Part shown: piece by piece, positions 1-8,699 of the stretch | Layout of the letters: every line of letters starts with the position of its first letter | Numbering within the stretch: position 1 is the first letter of the stretch | From: ATZT02 sp046048135 | GTDB lineage: Bacteria; Actinomycetota; Actinomycetes; S36-B12; UBA5976 | NCBI GenBank assembly: GCA_046048135.1 | Contig: JBJOGR010000050.1 | Location: forward strand, 73,641 to 137,640 | DNA: 64,000 bases | Direction: 5' to 3' | The notes under the pieces: model-generated | Database searches by the model: none | Seen by the model: only the letters and a program-made list of their open reading frames with translations | What the model was told of the DNA's origin: nothing | Program-made: the position numbers and the translations under genes

Positions 1-1
1 G

Positions 2-694
2 GAAACCAGACATTTCCAGGAAGATACAGGTTCTACTAGAAGTGGTAGAAGTAAAGAAGTTGCTGAAGAATACAGATATTTTCCAGAACCAGACTTAGTC
101 CCTATTGCACCAGATAAAAATTGGATAGAAAAATTAAGAAGTGAATTACCAGAACAACCTTCTGTAAGACGAGCAAGACTTGCTAAAGAATGGGGATTTA
201 CTGATTTAGAAATGCGAGATGTTTCAACATTGGGCGCTGTTGATTTAATATCTGAAACTATTTCAAAAGGGGCAAAGCCAGCTGCTGCAAGAAAATGGTG
301 GGCAGGCGAATTAGCACGAAGAGCAAGTGAATCAGGAAGTGAATTAAGTTCACTAAAAATTAAACCAGAAGATGTAGCAAGAATTGATCAATTAGTAAAC
401 GATGGCAAATTAACAGATAAATTAGCAAGACAAGTAATTGATGGAATTTTACTTGGAGAAGGTAATCCTGACCAAGTAATGGAAAAAAGAAAATTAGTTG
501 TAGTGGCAGATGATTCGGCTCTAATCCCAGCAATAAATGAAGCAATTGCAGCAAATCCTGATGCTGCTGCAAAAATCAAAGAAGGAAAAGTTCAAGTTGT
601 TGGAGTAATAGTTGGTGCTGTTATGAAAACTACTGGCGGAAGTGCGGATGCTGCCAAAGTAAGAGAATTAATCTTGAAAACATTAGGTAGTTAG
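2..694 (+). CDS. gatB: Aspartyl/glutamyl-tRNA(Asn/Gln) amidotransferase subunit B, C-terminal part
   Basis: The reading frame is open from base 2, so the gene runs in from outside the window and about 230 C-terminal residues are visible. The first visible residues include the GatB signature ETRHFQEDTG followed by RSKEVAEEYRYFPEPDL, and the rest is the helical GatB/YqeY tail that holds the tRNA. GatB transfers ammonia-derived amide to Glu-tRNA(Gln), or Asp-tRNA(Asn), with GatC and GatA, which presumably lie upstream. Its presence implies that the GltX encoded at 14473-15951 is non-discriminating. The internal ATG at 212 is not the start, because conserved family sequence lies before it. Confidence 0.95.
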   Translation, partial: ETRHFQEDTGSTRSGRSKEVAEEYRYFPEPDLVPIAPDKNWIEKLRSELPEQPSVRRARLAKEWGFTDLEMRDVSTLGAVDLISETISKGAKPAAARKWWAGELARRASESGSELSSLKIKPEDVARIDQLVNDGKLTDKLARQVIDGILLGEGNPDQVMEKRKLVVVADDSALIPAINEAIAANPDAAAKIKEGKVQVVGVIVGAVMKTTGGSADAAKVRELILKTLGS

Positions 695-716
695 CACCAA
701 AAAGATTTGATATAGA

Positions 717-729
717 TACAGTATTTATA
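717..729 (+). promoter_or_regulatory. Candidate leaderless promoter of ilvD
   Basis: TACAGT at 717-722 fits the actinobacterial -10 pattern TANNNT and ends 6 nt before the ilvD ATG at 729, so the transcript would start at or next to the start codon. No Shine-Dalgarno sequence precedes this ATG. I see no good -35 box. The same hexamer lies at the same distance before the ilvB leader peptide. Confidence 0.45.
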
Positions 730-2414
730 TGGCAACTAAACCAGGTGATTTAAAACCAAGAAGTAAAGATGTAACCGAAGGTTTTGAAAGAGCACCTGCT
801 CGGGCAATGCTACGAGCAGTGGGAATGAAAGACGAAGATTTCAAAAAACCTCAGATAGGTATTGCTTCTTCTTGGAATGAAATTACTCCTTGCAATATGT
901 CATTAAGACGATTAGCTGAAAAAGCAAAAGCAGGAGTATTTGCAGCTGGTGGATTTCCTATGGAATTTGCAACCATTTCTGTATCTGATGGAATATCTAT
1001 GGGACATGAAGGAATGCGTGCATCTTTAGTAAGTAGAGAAATAATTACAGATTCTGTCGAATGTGTTATGCATGCTGAAAGATTAGATGGCAGTGTCACT
1101 TTGGCAGGTTGTGACAAATCCTTACCAGGAATGTTAATGGCTGCAGCAAGATTAGATTTAGCGAACGTTTTTATTTACAACGGATCTATCATGCCTGGAA
1201 ATTTAAACGGAAAAGATTTAACAATTCAAGATGTTTTTGAAGGCGTAGGTGCTTGTGCCCTAGGAAAAATATCTGAAAAAGAATTAGGTGATATTGAACG
1301 TGCCGCCTGTCCTGGAGAAGGGGCATGTGGCGGAATGTTTACTGCAAACACAATGAGTTCGGCAGCCGAAGCTTTAGGAATGGCACTTCCAGGAAGTGCA
1401 AGTGCTCCAGCAATTGATTCCAGAAGAGATGCAGATGCATTTGCAGCAGGTGAAGCAGTAGTGAATTTAATCAGAAAAGGTATTACTGCAAGAGACATCA
1501 TGACAAAGAAAGCATTTGAAAATGCCATTACGGTTTTGATGGCATTAGGTGGATCTACAAATGCCGTTTTACATTTATTAGCAATTGCTCATGAATCAAA
1601 AGTAGATTTAACAATTGATGACTTTAATCGCATTGGAGATAAAACTCCTCATCTTGCAGATGTTAAACCATTTGGACGTTATGTGATGAATGATTTAGAC
1701 AAAATTGGGGGAGTTCCAGTTGTTATGAAAGCCTTACTTGATGCTGGTTTACTGCATGGAGATGCGTTAACAGTGACAGGTAAAACACTGGGTGAAAATT
1801 TACAAGAAATAAATCCACCAGATCCTGATGGAAAAATAATTTATGCAGTTAATAATCCAATCCACAAAACTGGTGGATTAGTAATTCTTAAAGGTTCTCT
1901 TGCACCTGAAGGTTCTGTAATTAAAGCAGCTTCAGTTGAATCTCCAGTATTTGAAGGAACTGCAAAAGTCTTTGATGATGAAAAATTTGCAATGGAAGCA
2001 CTAACTCAAGGAAAAATTGTAAAAGGTGACGTGGTTGTTATTAGATATGAAGGACCAAAAGGTGGTCCTGGCATGCGCGAAATGTTAGCGGTTACTGCAG
2101 CAATTAAAGGCGCAGGACTTGGAAAAGATGTCATGTTGGTAACTGATGGAAGATTTAGTGGAGCTACAGCAGGTTTTTGTATAGGGCATGTTGCACCAGA
2201 AGCAACCGATGGTGGACCAATTGCTTTAGTTGAAACCGGTGACAAAATTAAATTAGATTTAACAAATAGAAGATTAGATTTATTAGTTGATGAAGAAACT
2301 TTGACTAAAAGAAAAGCTACTTGGAAACCAGCAGCACCTAGATATACAACAGGTGTTTTAGGTAAATATGCACGCTTAGTGGGAACTTCTGCTAAAGGTG
2401 CTGTTTGTAATTAA
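729..2414 (+). CDS. ilvD: Dihydroxy-acid dehydratase
   Basis: Catalyses the shared fourth step of valine and isoleucine synthesis (and supplies the leucine precursor), dehydrating 2,3-dihydroxy-3-methyl acids to 2-oxo acids in the cytoplasm. The 561-residue length is normal for the family. Three cysteines expected to hold the Fe-S cluster are visible: Cys55 in TPCNMS, Cys128 in CDKSLPG and Cys200 in GACGGMFTANTM. The start fits the family N-terminus and lies 6 nt after a -10 box. It is separated from ilvBNC by the oppositely oriented trhO. Its stop overlaps the stop of trhO in a shared TTAA. A second, diverged IlvD/Edd paralogue begins at the other end of the window. Confidence 0.96.
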   Translation: MATKPGDLKPRSKDVTEGFERAPARAMLRAVGMKDEDFKKPQIGIASSWNEITPCNMSLRRLAEKAKAGVFAAGGFPMEFATISVSDGISMGHEGMRASLVSREIITDSVECVMHAERLDGSVTLAGCDKSLPGMLMAAARLDLANVFIYNGSIMPGNLNGKDLTIQDVFEGVGACALGKISEKELGDIERAACPGEGACGGMFTANTMSSAAEALGMALPGSASAPAIDSRRDADAFAAGEAVVNLIRKGITARDIMTKKAFENAITVLMALGGSTNAVLHLLAIAHESKVDLTIDDFNRIGDKTPHLADVKPFGRYVMNDLDKIGGVPVVMKALLDAGLLHGDALTVTGKTLGENLQEINPPDPDGKIIYAVNNPIHKTGGLVILKGSLAPEGSVIKAASVESPVFEGTAKVFDDEKFAMEALTQGKIVKGDVVVIRYEGPKGGPGMREMLAVTAAIKGAGLGKDVMLVTDGRFSGATAGFCIGHVAPEATDGGPIALVETGDKIKLDLTNRRLDLLVDEETLTKRKATWKPAAPRYTTGVLGKYARLVGTSAKGAVCN

Positions 2415-3319
2415 CCAACAAGTTCGCGATTTTGTTTTGTTTCGCGATCATGCACACAAGGCATTCCCACATGTGTGGCATAGCAATCATCACATAGTAA
2501 AACTAATTGATGGCAATTTGGATTTTGACAATTTCTAAAAGATTTAGTTTTAGCATTGCATCTGGCACAAGTTCCGATCAATTTAGTGTGATCACTAAAG
2601 TCAATGGTCAAGCGATCATCGAATGTATATAAAGAGCCTTCCCATAATCCATCATCACCAAATTTATTTCCATAGCGAACTATGCCACCTTTAATTTGGT
2701 AAACCTCACTAAAACCTCTATTTTTCATTAACACTGATAAAACTTCACAACGAATACCACCGGTGCAGTAGGTAATAACTGCTTTATTTTTTAAGTGGTC
2801 ATATTTGCCACTTTCAATTTCATTTATGAAATCTCTAGTTGTTGAAGTTTGAGGAACTACGGCATCTTTAAATTTTCCAACTTTAGCTTCAAAAGCATTT
2901 CTTCCATCGAAGAAAACTACCTCATCTTTTCTTTCTTCAATTAATTTATGAACTTGTTCAGGTTTTAAATGTGTACCTCCACCAATTATTCCATTTTCTC
3001 CAACTTTAATTTCATCTGTATTTCCAAATGGAACTAGTTCTTCTTTTACTTTGACCTTTAATTTTGGAAAATCGTTACCGGTTCCTTCTGACCATTTGAA
3101 ATCTATTTTTTTAAAACCTGGATAAAGTCGTGTTTGTTTAATGTATTTTTTTAAATCCTCCATTTTCCCGCCCAGAGTTCCATTTATGCCGTGAGGAGAA
3201 ATTAAAATTCTGCCTTTTATATTTAGGGATTGGCATAAAGTTTTTTGCCACAGCATCAAAGCTTGAGGATCACTAACAGGAGTAAATGCGTAATAGAGAA
3301 TGACTTTATCTAAATCCAT
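2411..3319 (-). CDS. trhO: tRNA uridine(34) hydroxylase TrhO (rhodanese family)
   Basis: TrhO (YceA family) uses O2 to hydroxylate uridine 34 of certain tRNAs, the first step towards 5-(carboxy)methoxyuridine. The 302-residue protein has the expected N-terminal ferredoxin-like part (about 1-115), a rhodanese domain (about 120-215) with the loop CTGGIRC at residues 185-191, and a C-terminal Cys-rich segment (CARC, CQNPNC, CDDC) that looks metal binding. It is convergent with ilvD and overlaps it by 4 nt, which leaves no room for a terminator between them. Its upstream side faces the ilvB leader region. Confidence 0.9.
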   Translation of the reverse strand: MDLDKVILYYAFTPVSDPQALMLWQKTLCQSLNIKGRILISPHGINGTLGGKMEDLKKYIKQTRLYPGFKKIDFKWSEGTGNDFPKLKVKVKEELVPFGNTDEIKVGENGIIGGGTHLKPEQVHKLIEERKDEVVFFDGRNAFEAKVGKFKDAVVPQTSTTRDFINEIESGKYDHLKNKAVITYCTGGIRCEVLSVLMKNRGFSEVYQIKGGIVRYGNKFGDDGLWEGSLYTFDDRLTIDFSDHTKLIGTCARCNAKTKSFRNCQNPNCHQLVLLCDDCYATHVGMPCVHDRETKQNRELVG

Positions 3320-3380
3320 AATGTTTTAAGTTTAATTCTTTGCCATTTTTCAAGTTTGACTAGTTCAAAGGGGATAGGAC

Positions 3381-3409
3381 TAGACCAATCTAGATTTGGC
3401 TGATACAGT
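3381..3409 (+). promoter_or_regulatory. Promoter of the ilvB leader/ilvBNC operon
   Basis: A -35-like TAGACC (3381-3386, four of six matches to TTGACA) is followed after 17 nt by TACAGT (3404-3409, TANNNT type) preceded by TG one base upstream (extended -10). The expected start site, about 7 nt downstream, falls on or next to the A of the leader-peptide ATG at 3417. The attenuator transcript would therefore be leaderless. This is prediction from sequence only. Confidence 0.6.
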
Positions 3410-3416
3410 TTTTTCA

Positions 3417-3458
3417 ATGAGAAATGCACTCGTGGTAGTTAGCGAGCGCGTCGGCTAG
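3417..3458 (+). CDS. ilvL: ilvB operon leader peptide (Val-rich)
   Basis: A 13-codon reading frame encodes MRNALVVVSERVG and stops at TAG. It has a Leu codon followed by three consecutive Val codons (GTG GTA GTT). The arrangement R-x-x-L-V-V-V-x-x-R resembles the leader peptides known before ilvB in Corynebacterium and Streptomyces. There is no Shine-Dalgarno sequence, and the predicted promoter places the RNA 5' end at the ATG. The stop codon lies inside the ascending arm of the first downstream hairpin, so ribosome position can set RNA folding. Stalling on Val (or Leu) codons is the inferred signal. Confidence 0.85.
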   Translation: MRNALVVVSERVG

Positions 3459-3515
3459 CAAGATTTAGCCCACGCGCCACCCTCCGTTTGCCTAAAAAAG
3501 GCCGGGGGGTTTTTT
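3446..3515 (+). terminator. ilvB attenuator: leader hairpin plus intrinsic terminator
   Basis: Hairpin 1 pairs GCGCGT (3446-3451) and GGCTA (3453-3457) with TAGCC (3466-3470) and ACGCGC (3472-3477) around one C-C mismatch. The terminator pairs ACCCTCCG (3479-3486) with CGGGGGGT (3503-3510), has an inner GCC/GGC stem, and runs into a T tract (3510-3515). Hairpin 1 begins six bases after the last Val codon and contains the leader stop codon, as expected for an attenuator. I could not compute energies, so which fold competes with the terminator is not settled. A further weak hairpin (3543-3551 with 3561-3569) precedes the ilvB ribosome binding site. Confidence 0.8.
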
Positions 3516-3593
3516 AGTGGGTTAAAGGCTACTGAAACAATTGAAGAGTTCCTTAACAAAGAATTCTTCCCCGATTTAAAGGAAACATAATTT

Positions 3594-5339
3594 ATGACCG
3601 AAATCACCGGTGCGCAAACTTTAGTTCAATCTTTGGAATCTGCAGGTGTAGATACAGTTTTCGGAATTCCTGGTGGAGCAATTCTTCCTGCTTATGATCC
3701 TTTGATGGATTCAAAAAAAATTCGACACATTTTAGTTCGACATGAACAAGGTGCAGGTCATGCTGCCGAAGGTTATGCCCTTGCCACAAATCGTGTGGGA
3801 GTTTGTATGGCAACAAGTGGGCCAGGAGCTACAAATCTTGTAACACCAATTGCTGATGCGCATATGGATTCTGTGCCAATGGTTGCAATAACCGGTCAAG
3901 TTCCATCAAATGCAATTGGAACAGATGCTTTTCAAGAAGCAGACATTCGAGGAATTACTTTTCCTATTACAAAACATAATTATTTAGTTACTAAAGCAGA
4001 TGACATTCCAAGAGCAATCGCGGAAGCATTTCATATTGCTGCAACTGGAAGGCCAGGACCGGTTTTAGTTGATATTTCTAAAGATGCGCTAAATGCAAAA
4101 ACCAAATTCAATTGGCCACCAGTTATGAATTTGCCTGGATATCATCCAACATCTAAACCAAATGCAAAAAGAGTAAAAGAAGCTGCAGAAAGAATTGTTA
4201 ATGCAAAAAAACCAGTTCTTTATATTGGTGGCGGGGTTATCAAAGCAGAAGCAAACAAAGAATTATTCCAATTAGCAGAATTAACTCAAATTCCTGTTGT
4301 AACAACTTTGATGGCAAGAGGTGCATTTCCAGATTCTCATCCACAACATTTAGGTATGCCTGGCATGCATGGCACAGTTGCTGCTGTTGGATCATTGCAA
4401 CAAAGTGATTTATTAATTGCTATTGGAACAAGATTTGATGATCGAGTAACTGGACAACTTTCTTCATTTGCACCAGAAGCAGATGTTATTCATATAGATA
4501 TAGATCCAGCAGAAATTGGAAAAAATAGATTTGCTCATGTCCCAATTGTGGGTGATGCCAAAGAAACCATGATTGAACTAATTGCAGCTATAAAAGATGA
4601 ACACAAATCTGGTCGAATTGGAAATTACGAAGCATGGTGGGCAAACTTAAATAGATTAAGAAACGAATATCCACTTGGTTATGACGAACCACATGATGGA
4701 TCTTTGTCTCCTCAATATGTAATTAAAAGAATTGGTGAAATCACTGGACCTGATGCTTTGTATGCAGCAGGTGTTGGTCAACATCAAATGTGGGCAGCTC
4801 AATTTATTAAATATGAAAATCCAGGGACTTGGCTTAACTCAGGTGGATTAGGAACTATGGGCTATGCAATTCCTGCAGCCATGGGTGCAAAAGTTGGAGC
4901 ACCAAATAAAGATGTGTGGGCCATTGATGGCGACGGATGTTTCCAAATGACTAATCAAGAATTAGCAACTTGCACAATCAATAACATCCCAATAAAAGTT
5001 GGTTTGATCAACAACAATGCACTAGGCATGGTTAGACAATGGCAATCATTGTTCTATAACAATAGATATTCCAATACCGATCTACACACCAACAGAATTC
5101 CAGATTTTGTGAAACTTGCAGATGCGTATGGATGTCATGGTTTGCGCTGCGAAAACAAAGACGAAGTAGATGTTGTTATAGAAAAAGCATTAGGCCTAAA
5201 TGATGCACCTGTGGTTATTGATTTCGTAGTTCATAAAGATGCCATGGTTTGGCCAATGGTGGCTGCTGGAATGAGTAATTCTGAAATTAAATTTGCTCGC
5301 GATATGGCACCAAAATGGATGCGAAGTGATGACGAATGA
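3594..5339 (+). CDS. ilvB: Acetolactate synthase, large (catalytic) subunit
   Basis: Condenses two pyruvates, or pyruvate and 2-oxobutyrate, using thiamine diphosphate; this is the committed step for Val/Leu and for Ile. The 581 residues show the N-terminal PYR domain with the catalytic Glu51 in RHEQGAGHAAEGYA, a central FAD-type domain, and a C-terminal ThDP domain with the GDG...NN motif (GDGCFQMTNQE ... INNN) at roughly 445-475. An AAAGGA ribosome binding site precedes the ATG. ilvB, ilvN and ilvC run together, with ilvN overlapping the ilvB stop by 4 nt. Expression is expected to be controlled by the Val-codon attenuator at 3417-3515. Confidence 0.97.
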   Translation: MTEITGAQTLVQSLESAGVDTVFGIPGGAILPAYDPLMDSKKIRHILVRHEQGAGHAAEGYALATNRVGVCMATSGPGATNLVTPIADAHMDSVPMVAITGQVPSNAIGTDAFQEADIRGITFPITKHNYLVTKADDIPRAIAEAFHIAATGRPGPVLVDISKDALNAKTKFNWPPVMNLPGYHPTSKPNAKRVKEAAERIVNAKKPVLYIGGGVIKAEANKELFQLAELTQIPVVTTLMARGAFPDSHPQHLGMPGMHGTVAAVGSLQQSDLLIAIGTRFDDRVTGQLSSFAPEADVIHIDIDPAEIGKNRFAHVPIVGDAKETMIELIAAIKDEHKSGRIGNYEAWWANLNRLRNEYPLGYDEPHDGSLSPQYVIKRIGEITGPDALYAAGVGQHQMWAAQFIKYENPGTWLNSGGLGTMGYAIPAAMGAKVGAPNKDVWAIDGDGCFQMTNQELATCTINNIPIKVGLINNNALGMVRQWQSLFYNNRYSNTDLHTNRIPDFVKLADAYGCHGLRCENKDEVDVVIEKALGLNDAPVVIDFVVHKDAMVWPMVAAGMSNSEIKFARDMAPKWMRSDDE

Positions 5340-5842
5340 GCAGACATACTTTAAGTGTTTTAGTAGAAGACCAACCAGGTGTATTGGCAAGAACTGCAAG
5401 TTTATTTGCCAGACGTGGATTCAATATTGAATCTTTAGCGGTAGGGCCAACTGAAACTAGTGGGGTTTCTCGCATGACGATTGTGGTAAATGTAGCCGAA
5501 TCTCCACTTGAACAAGTTACAAAACAACTAAATAAATTAGTAAATGTTTTAAAAATAGTTGAATTAGATAACACAGCTGCTGTGCAAAGGGAATTGCTTC
5601 TTGTCAAAGTTAAAGCAGATGCTCAAAATAGATCAAATATTTTAGAAACAGTTTCTCTTTTTAGAGCAAAAGTAGTAGACGTATCTCCAGATGCAATAAC
5701 TATCGAAGCAACTGGAAATCATGACAAAATCCAAGCTTTATTAAAAGTGTTGGAAGAATATGGAATTAAAGAACTAGTTCAATCAGGCATGGTGGCTATA
5801 GGACGTGGAGCAAAATCTGCGTCTGAACGCACATTACGCTAG
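5336..5842 (+). CDS. ilvN: Acetolactate synthase, small regulatory subunit
   Basis: Binds IlvB, stimulates it and gives feedback inhibition by valine. The 168 residues contain an N-terminal ACT domain (HTLSVLVEDQPGVLARTASLF, about residues 3-75) and the C-terminal small-subunit domain typical of the long IlvN/IlvH form. The ATG overlaps the ilvB stop codon (ATGA), so the subunits are probably translationally coupled. ilvC follows after 42 nt. Confidence 0.96.
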   Translation: MSRHTLSVLVEDQPGVLARTASLFARRGFNIESLAVGPTETSGVSRMTIVVNVAESPLEQVTKQLNKLVNVLKIVELDNTAAVQRELLLVKVKADAQNRSNILETVSLFRAKVVDVSPDAITIEATGNHDKIQALLKVLEEYGIKELVQSGMVAIGRGAKSASERTLR

Positions 5843-5884
5843 GGATAAACCAACCGAGGAAAAAGAAAAGGAAAGTAAACGCAA

Positions 5885-6910
5885 ATGGCCGAAATGTTTT
5901 ATGACAAAGATGCAGATTTAGAAATCATTAAATCTAAGAAAGTTGCAGTTATAGGTTATGGTTCACAAGGCCATGCACATGCATTAAATCTTCGCGATTC
6001 AGGTGTTGACGTTCGTGTTGGTTTAAAAGAAGGTTCTCCAAGTAGAGTAAAAGCTGAAAAAGAAGGATTTAAAGTTGTAACACCTGCACAAGCTGCTCAA
6101 GAAGCAGATGTAATTATGATTCTTGCTCCAGATCATGTGCAACGACACATTTATAAAGAATCAATTGAACCAAATTTAACTAGCAACAAAGCATTGTTCT
6201 TTTCTCACGGTTTTAATATTCGTTTTGGTTACATCAAACCTCCTAAAGATGTTGATGTATGTATGGTCGCACCAAAAGGTCCAGGACATTTAGTTCGTCG
6301 CGAATACACAAATGGTCGTGGAGTTCCAGTAATTGTGGCAGTTGAACAAAATAATTCAGGAAAAGCTTGGGAACTTGCACTTTCTTACGCCAAAGCAATC
6401 GGTGGTTTAAGAGCTGGTGGAATTAAAACAACATTTACTGAAGAAACAGAAACAGATTTGTTTGGTGAACAAGCAGTTTTATGCGGTGGCACAACTGCAT
6501 TAGTTCAAGCTGGTTTTGAAACTTTAGTTGAAGCAGGTTATCAACCTGAAGTTGCATATTTTGAGTGCTTACACGAATTAAAACTAATTGTGGATCTTAT
6601 GTATGAAGGTGGAATTGCCAAAATGCGTTGGTCTGTATCTGACACTGCAGAATATGGAGATTATGTTTCTGGTCCAAAAGTAATAAATAAAAAGACTAAG
6701 AAAAGAATGAAAAAAATCTTGAAGAAAATTCAAGATGGATCATTTGCTAAAGACTTCATTGACGATCAAGATAATGGAGCCAAGAAATTTAAGAAATTTA
6801 GAGCAAAAGGTGAAACAGCTCAAATTGAACAAGTTGGTAAGAAGTTAAGAGATCTTATGGCTTGGGTGGATAAATCACAGGATGATTTTGCAGGTAAAGT
6901 TTCACGTTAA
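5885..6910 (+). CDS. ilvC: Ketol-acid reductoisomerase (class I)
   Basis: Isomerises and reduces acetolactate or acetohydroxybutyrate with NADPH and Mg2+. The 341-residue protein has the Rossmann start VAVIGYGSQGHAHALNLRDSG, the VAPKGPGHLVRREY motif and the metal-binding segment around TDLFGEQAVLCGG and YFECLHELKLIVDLMYEGG; these and the length mark the short class I form. A purine-rich AAGGAAAG ribosome binding site lies before the ATG. It is the last gene of the ilvBNC unit and is followed by a strong hairpin at 6926-6961. Confidence 0.97.
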   Translation: MAEMFYDKDADLEIIKSKKVAVIGYGSQGHAHALNLRDSGVDVRVGLKEGSPSRVKAEKEGFKVVTPAQAAQEADVIMILAPDHVQRHIYKESIEPNLTSNKALFFSHGFNIRFGYIKPPKDVDVCMVAPKGPGHLVRREYTNGRGVPVIVAVEQNNSGKAWELALSYAKAIGGLRAGGIKTTFTEETETDLFGEQAVLCGGTTALVQAGFETLVEAGYQPEVAYFECLHELKLIVDLMYEGGIAKMRWSVSDTAEYGDYVSGPKVINKKTKKRMKKILKKIQDGSFAKDFIDDQDNGAKKFKKFRAKGETAQIEQVGKKLRDLMAWVDKSQDDFAGKVSR

Positions 6911-6925
6911 TTTCAAATAGCGTAA

Positions 6926-6961
6926 TTGGCCCATTTAATAAATAATTATTAAATGGGCCAA
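6926..6961 (+). terminator. Perfect 16-bp hairpin after ilvC, without a T tract
   Basis: TTGGCCCATTTAATAA (6926-6941) is the exact reverse complement of 6946-6961, with a 4-nt ATAA loop. It could end ilvBNC transcription or protect the 3' end, but no run of T follows on either strand. The right arm contains the ATG (6953) of the small DUF2256 gene, so the same hairpin would mask that start codon in a read-through transcript. Confidence 0.6.
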
Positions 6962-7108
6962 CATATTTCTAGACATCCGAAATTAGAAAAAATTTGTGTT
7001 GCTTGTGGTCGAAAAATGACTTGGCGAAAATCATGGGCAAAAAATTGGGAAGAAGTTAAGTATTGTTCTGATGCTTGCAAAAAGCGAAAATCTAACAAAG
7101 TAGGCTAG
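6953..7108 (+). CDS. DUF2256 small zinc-ribbon-like protein
   Basis: A 51-codon gene with the DUF2256 pattern: KICVACGRKMTWRKSWAKNW, then EEVKYCSDACKKRK. The two cysteine pairs (CVAC and CSDAC) with the conserved GRKMTWRK..WAKNW core are characteristic of this family of unknown function, whose members are about 40-60 residues long. The ATG is chosen because it is the only upstream start in frame and gives the usual short basic N-terminus. No Shine-Dalgarno sequence is visible, and the ATG lies in the right arm of a 16-bp hairpin. serA starts 4 nt after its stop, which suggests co-transcription. Confidence 0.85.
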   Translation: MGQHISRHPKLEKICVACGRKMTWRKSWAKNWEEVKYCSDACKKRKSNKVG

Positions 7109-7112
7109 ATAT

Positions 7113-8699
7113 ATGTCAAAGCCAATTGTAGTTATCGCTGAAGAATTATCACCTGCAACTATTAGTGCTTTGGGTAGTGAATTTGAAATAAAAAATTGTG
7201 ATGGCACAAATAGAGAAGAATTATTTAAACATTTAGAAATAGCTGATGCGATATTAATTCGTTCTGCTACAAAACTTGATGCTGAAGCATTAAGTCATGC
7301 AAAAAATTTAAAAGTTATCGCACGAGCAGGTGTTGGCTTAGACAATGTTGATGTAAAAGTAGCGTCTGAAAATGGAGTGATGGTAGTAAATGCTCCAACT
7401 TCAAATATCACTTCTGCTGCAGAATTAGCAATTGCTTTAATTTTAGCTAGTGCTAGAAATATTGTTGCTGCAAATATAACTTTAAAAAATGGACAATGGA
7501 AAAGAAGTAAATTCACAGGAGTTGAATTACTTGATAAAACTATAGGAATTGTTGGTTTTGGAAGAATTGGTGTTTTAGTTGCCCAAAGGCTTTTAGGTTT
7601 TGGGGTAAACCTAATTGCTTATGATCCATATGTTCAACCTGCAAAAGCTGCTCAACATAATGTGAAAATGGTTTCTCTAGATGAATTATTAGAACAAAGT
7701 GATTTCATCACAATTCACTTACCAAAAAATCCAGAAACTATTGGACTAATTGGAGAAGAAGCATTAAGAAAAGTTAAACCAAGTGTAAGAATCATTAACG
7801 CTTCTCGTGGTGGAATTTTGGATGAAGAAGCTCTTTACAAAGCGATAAAAGAAAAAAGGGTTGCAGGAGCAGGTCTTGATGTATTTTCTAAAGAACCTTG
7901 CACAGATTCACCTCTTTTTGAATTAGATGAAGTTGTGAGCACTCCACATTTAGGAGCATCAACTGATGAAGCACAAGAAAAAGCAGGAATTGCTGTTGCA
8001 AAATCTGTTCGACTTGCTTTAAGTGGGGAACTTGTCCCAGATGCAGTAAATGTTAAAGGTGGAGCAATTGCAAAACCAGTCAGACCACTTTTACCTTTAG
8101 TGGAAAGTTTAGGAAGAATTGCTGCATGTTTAGTAACTAGTTCTGTTACCAGAGTTCATGTTGAAATTAGGGGTGAAGTTGTAGAAAATGATGTGAAAAT
8201 TTTGCAAACATCAGCCCTTAAAGGAGTACTTACTCAACTAGTTGACGTGGCAGTTACTTATGTAAATGCCCCAAATATTGCTACAGATCGAGGAATTGAT
8301 TCTTCAATTTATACAGATAAAGAATCCTCAAATTATCGAGTTCAAGCAAAAGTAGAAGTTACAACAAATTCAGCAGAACACGTTTCAGTTAGTGGAACTA
8401 TTTCTGGCACACAATCAAATGTGAAATTAGTTGGTATTGATAAATATGAATTAGATGTAGCAATTCATGATCACATGGCATTTCTAAAATATTCAGACAA
8501 ACCTGGCATGCTGGGATTAATTGGTGGAATATTAGGAAAACACAACATTAATATTGCTAATCTGCAACTTTCTCGTGAAGCAAAAGGTGGAACGGCATTA
8601 GTTGCATTAACCCTAGATTCAGAAATACCTCAAGAAGTATTAAATGAAGTAGCTAAAGCAATGGATGCAAAGTTTGCACGCGTTGTTAATTTTAGTTAA
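7113..8699 (+). CDS. serA: D-3-phosphoglycerate dehydrogenase, long form with ACT domain
   Basis: First step of serine synthesis, oxidising 3-phosphoglycerate with NAD+. The 528 residues are arranged as in the actinobacterial enzyme: substrate and NAD domains (about 1-310; VGFGRIG dinucleotide motif, NASRGGILDEEAL, catalytic His in STPHLGASTDEAQ), an intervening ASB domain (about 315-450) and a C-terminal ACT domain (about 455-528, KYSDKPGMLGLIGGILGKH) for serine feedback. It starts 4 nt after the DUF2256 gene. It converges on leuA, and the two stop codons overlap in TTAA. Confidence 0.96.
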   Translation: MSKPIVVIAEELSPATISALGSEFEIKNCDGTNREELFKHLEIADAILIRSATKLDAEALSHAKNLKVIARAGVGLDNVDVKVASENGVMVVNAPTSNITSAAELAIALILASARNIVAANITLKNGQWKRSKFTGVELLDKTIGIVGFGRIGVLVAQRLLGFGVNLIAYDPYVQPAKAAQHNVKMVSLDELLEQSDFITIHLPKNPETIGLIGEEALRKVKPSVRIINASRGGILDEEALYKAIKEKRVAGAGLDVFSKEPCTDSPLFELDEVVSTPHLGASTDEAQEKAGIAVAKSVRLALSGELVPDAVNVKGGAIAKPVRPLLPLVESLGRIAACLVTSSVTRVHVEIRGEVVENDVKILQTSALKGVLTQLVDVAVTYVNAPNIATDRGIDSSIYTDKESSNYRVQAKVEVTTNSAEHVSVSGTISGTQSNVKLVGIDKYELDVAIHDHMAFLKYSDKPGMLGLIGGILGKHNINIANLQLSREAKGGTALVALTLDSEIPQEVLNEVAKAMDAKFARVVNFS

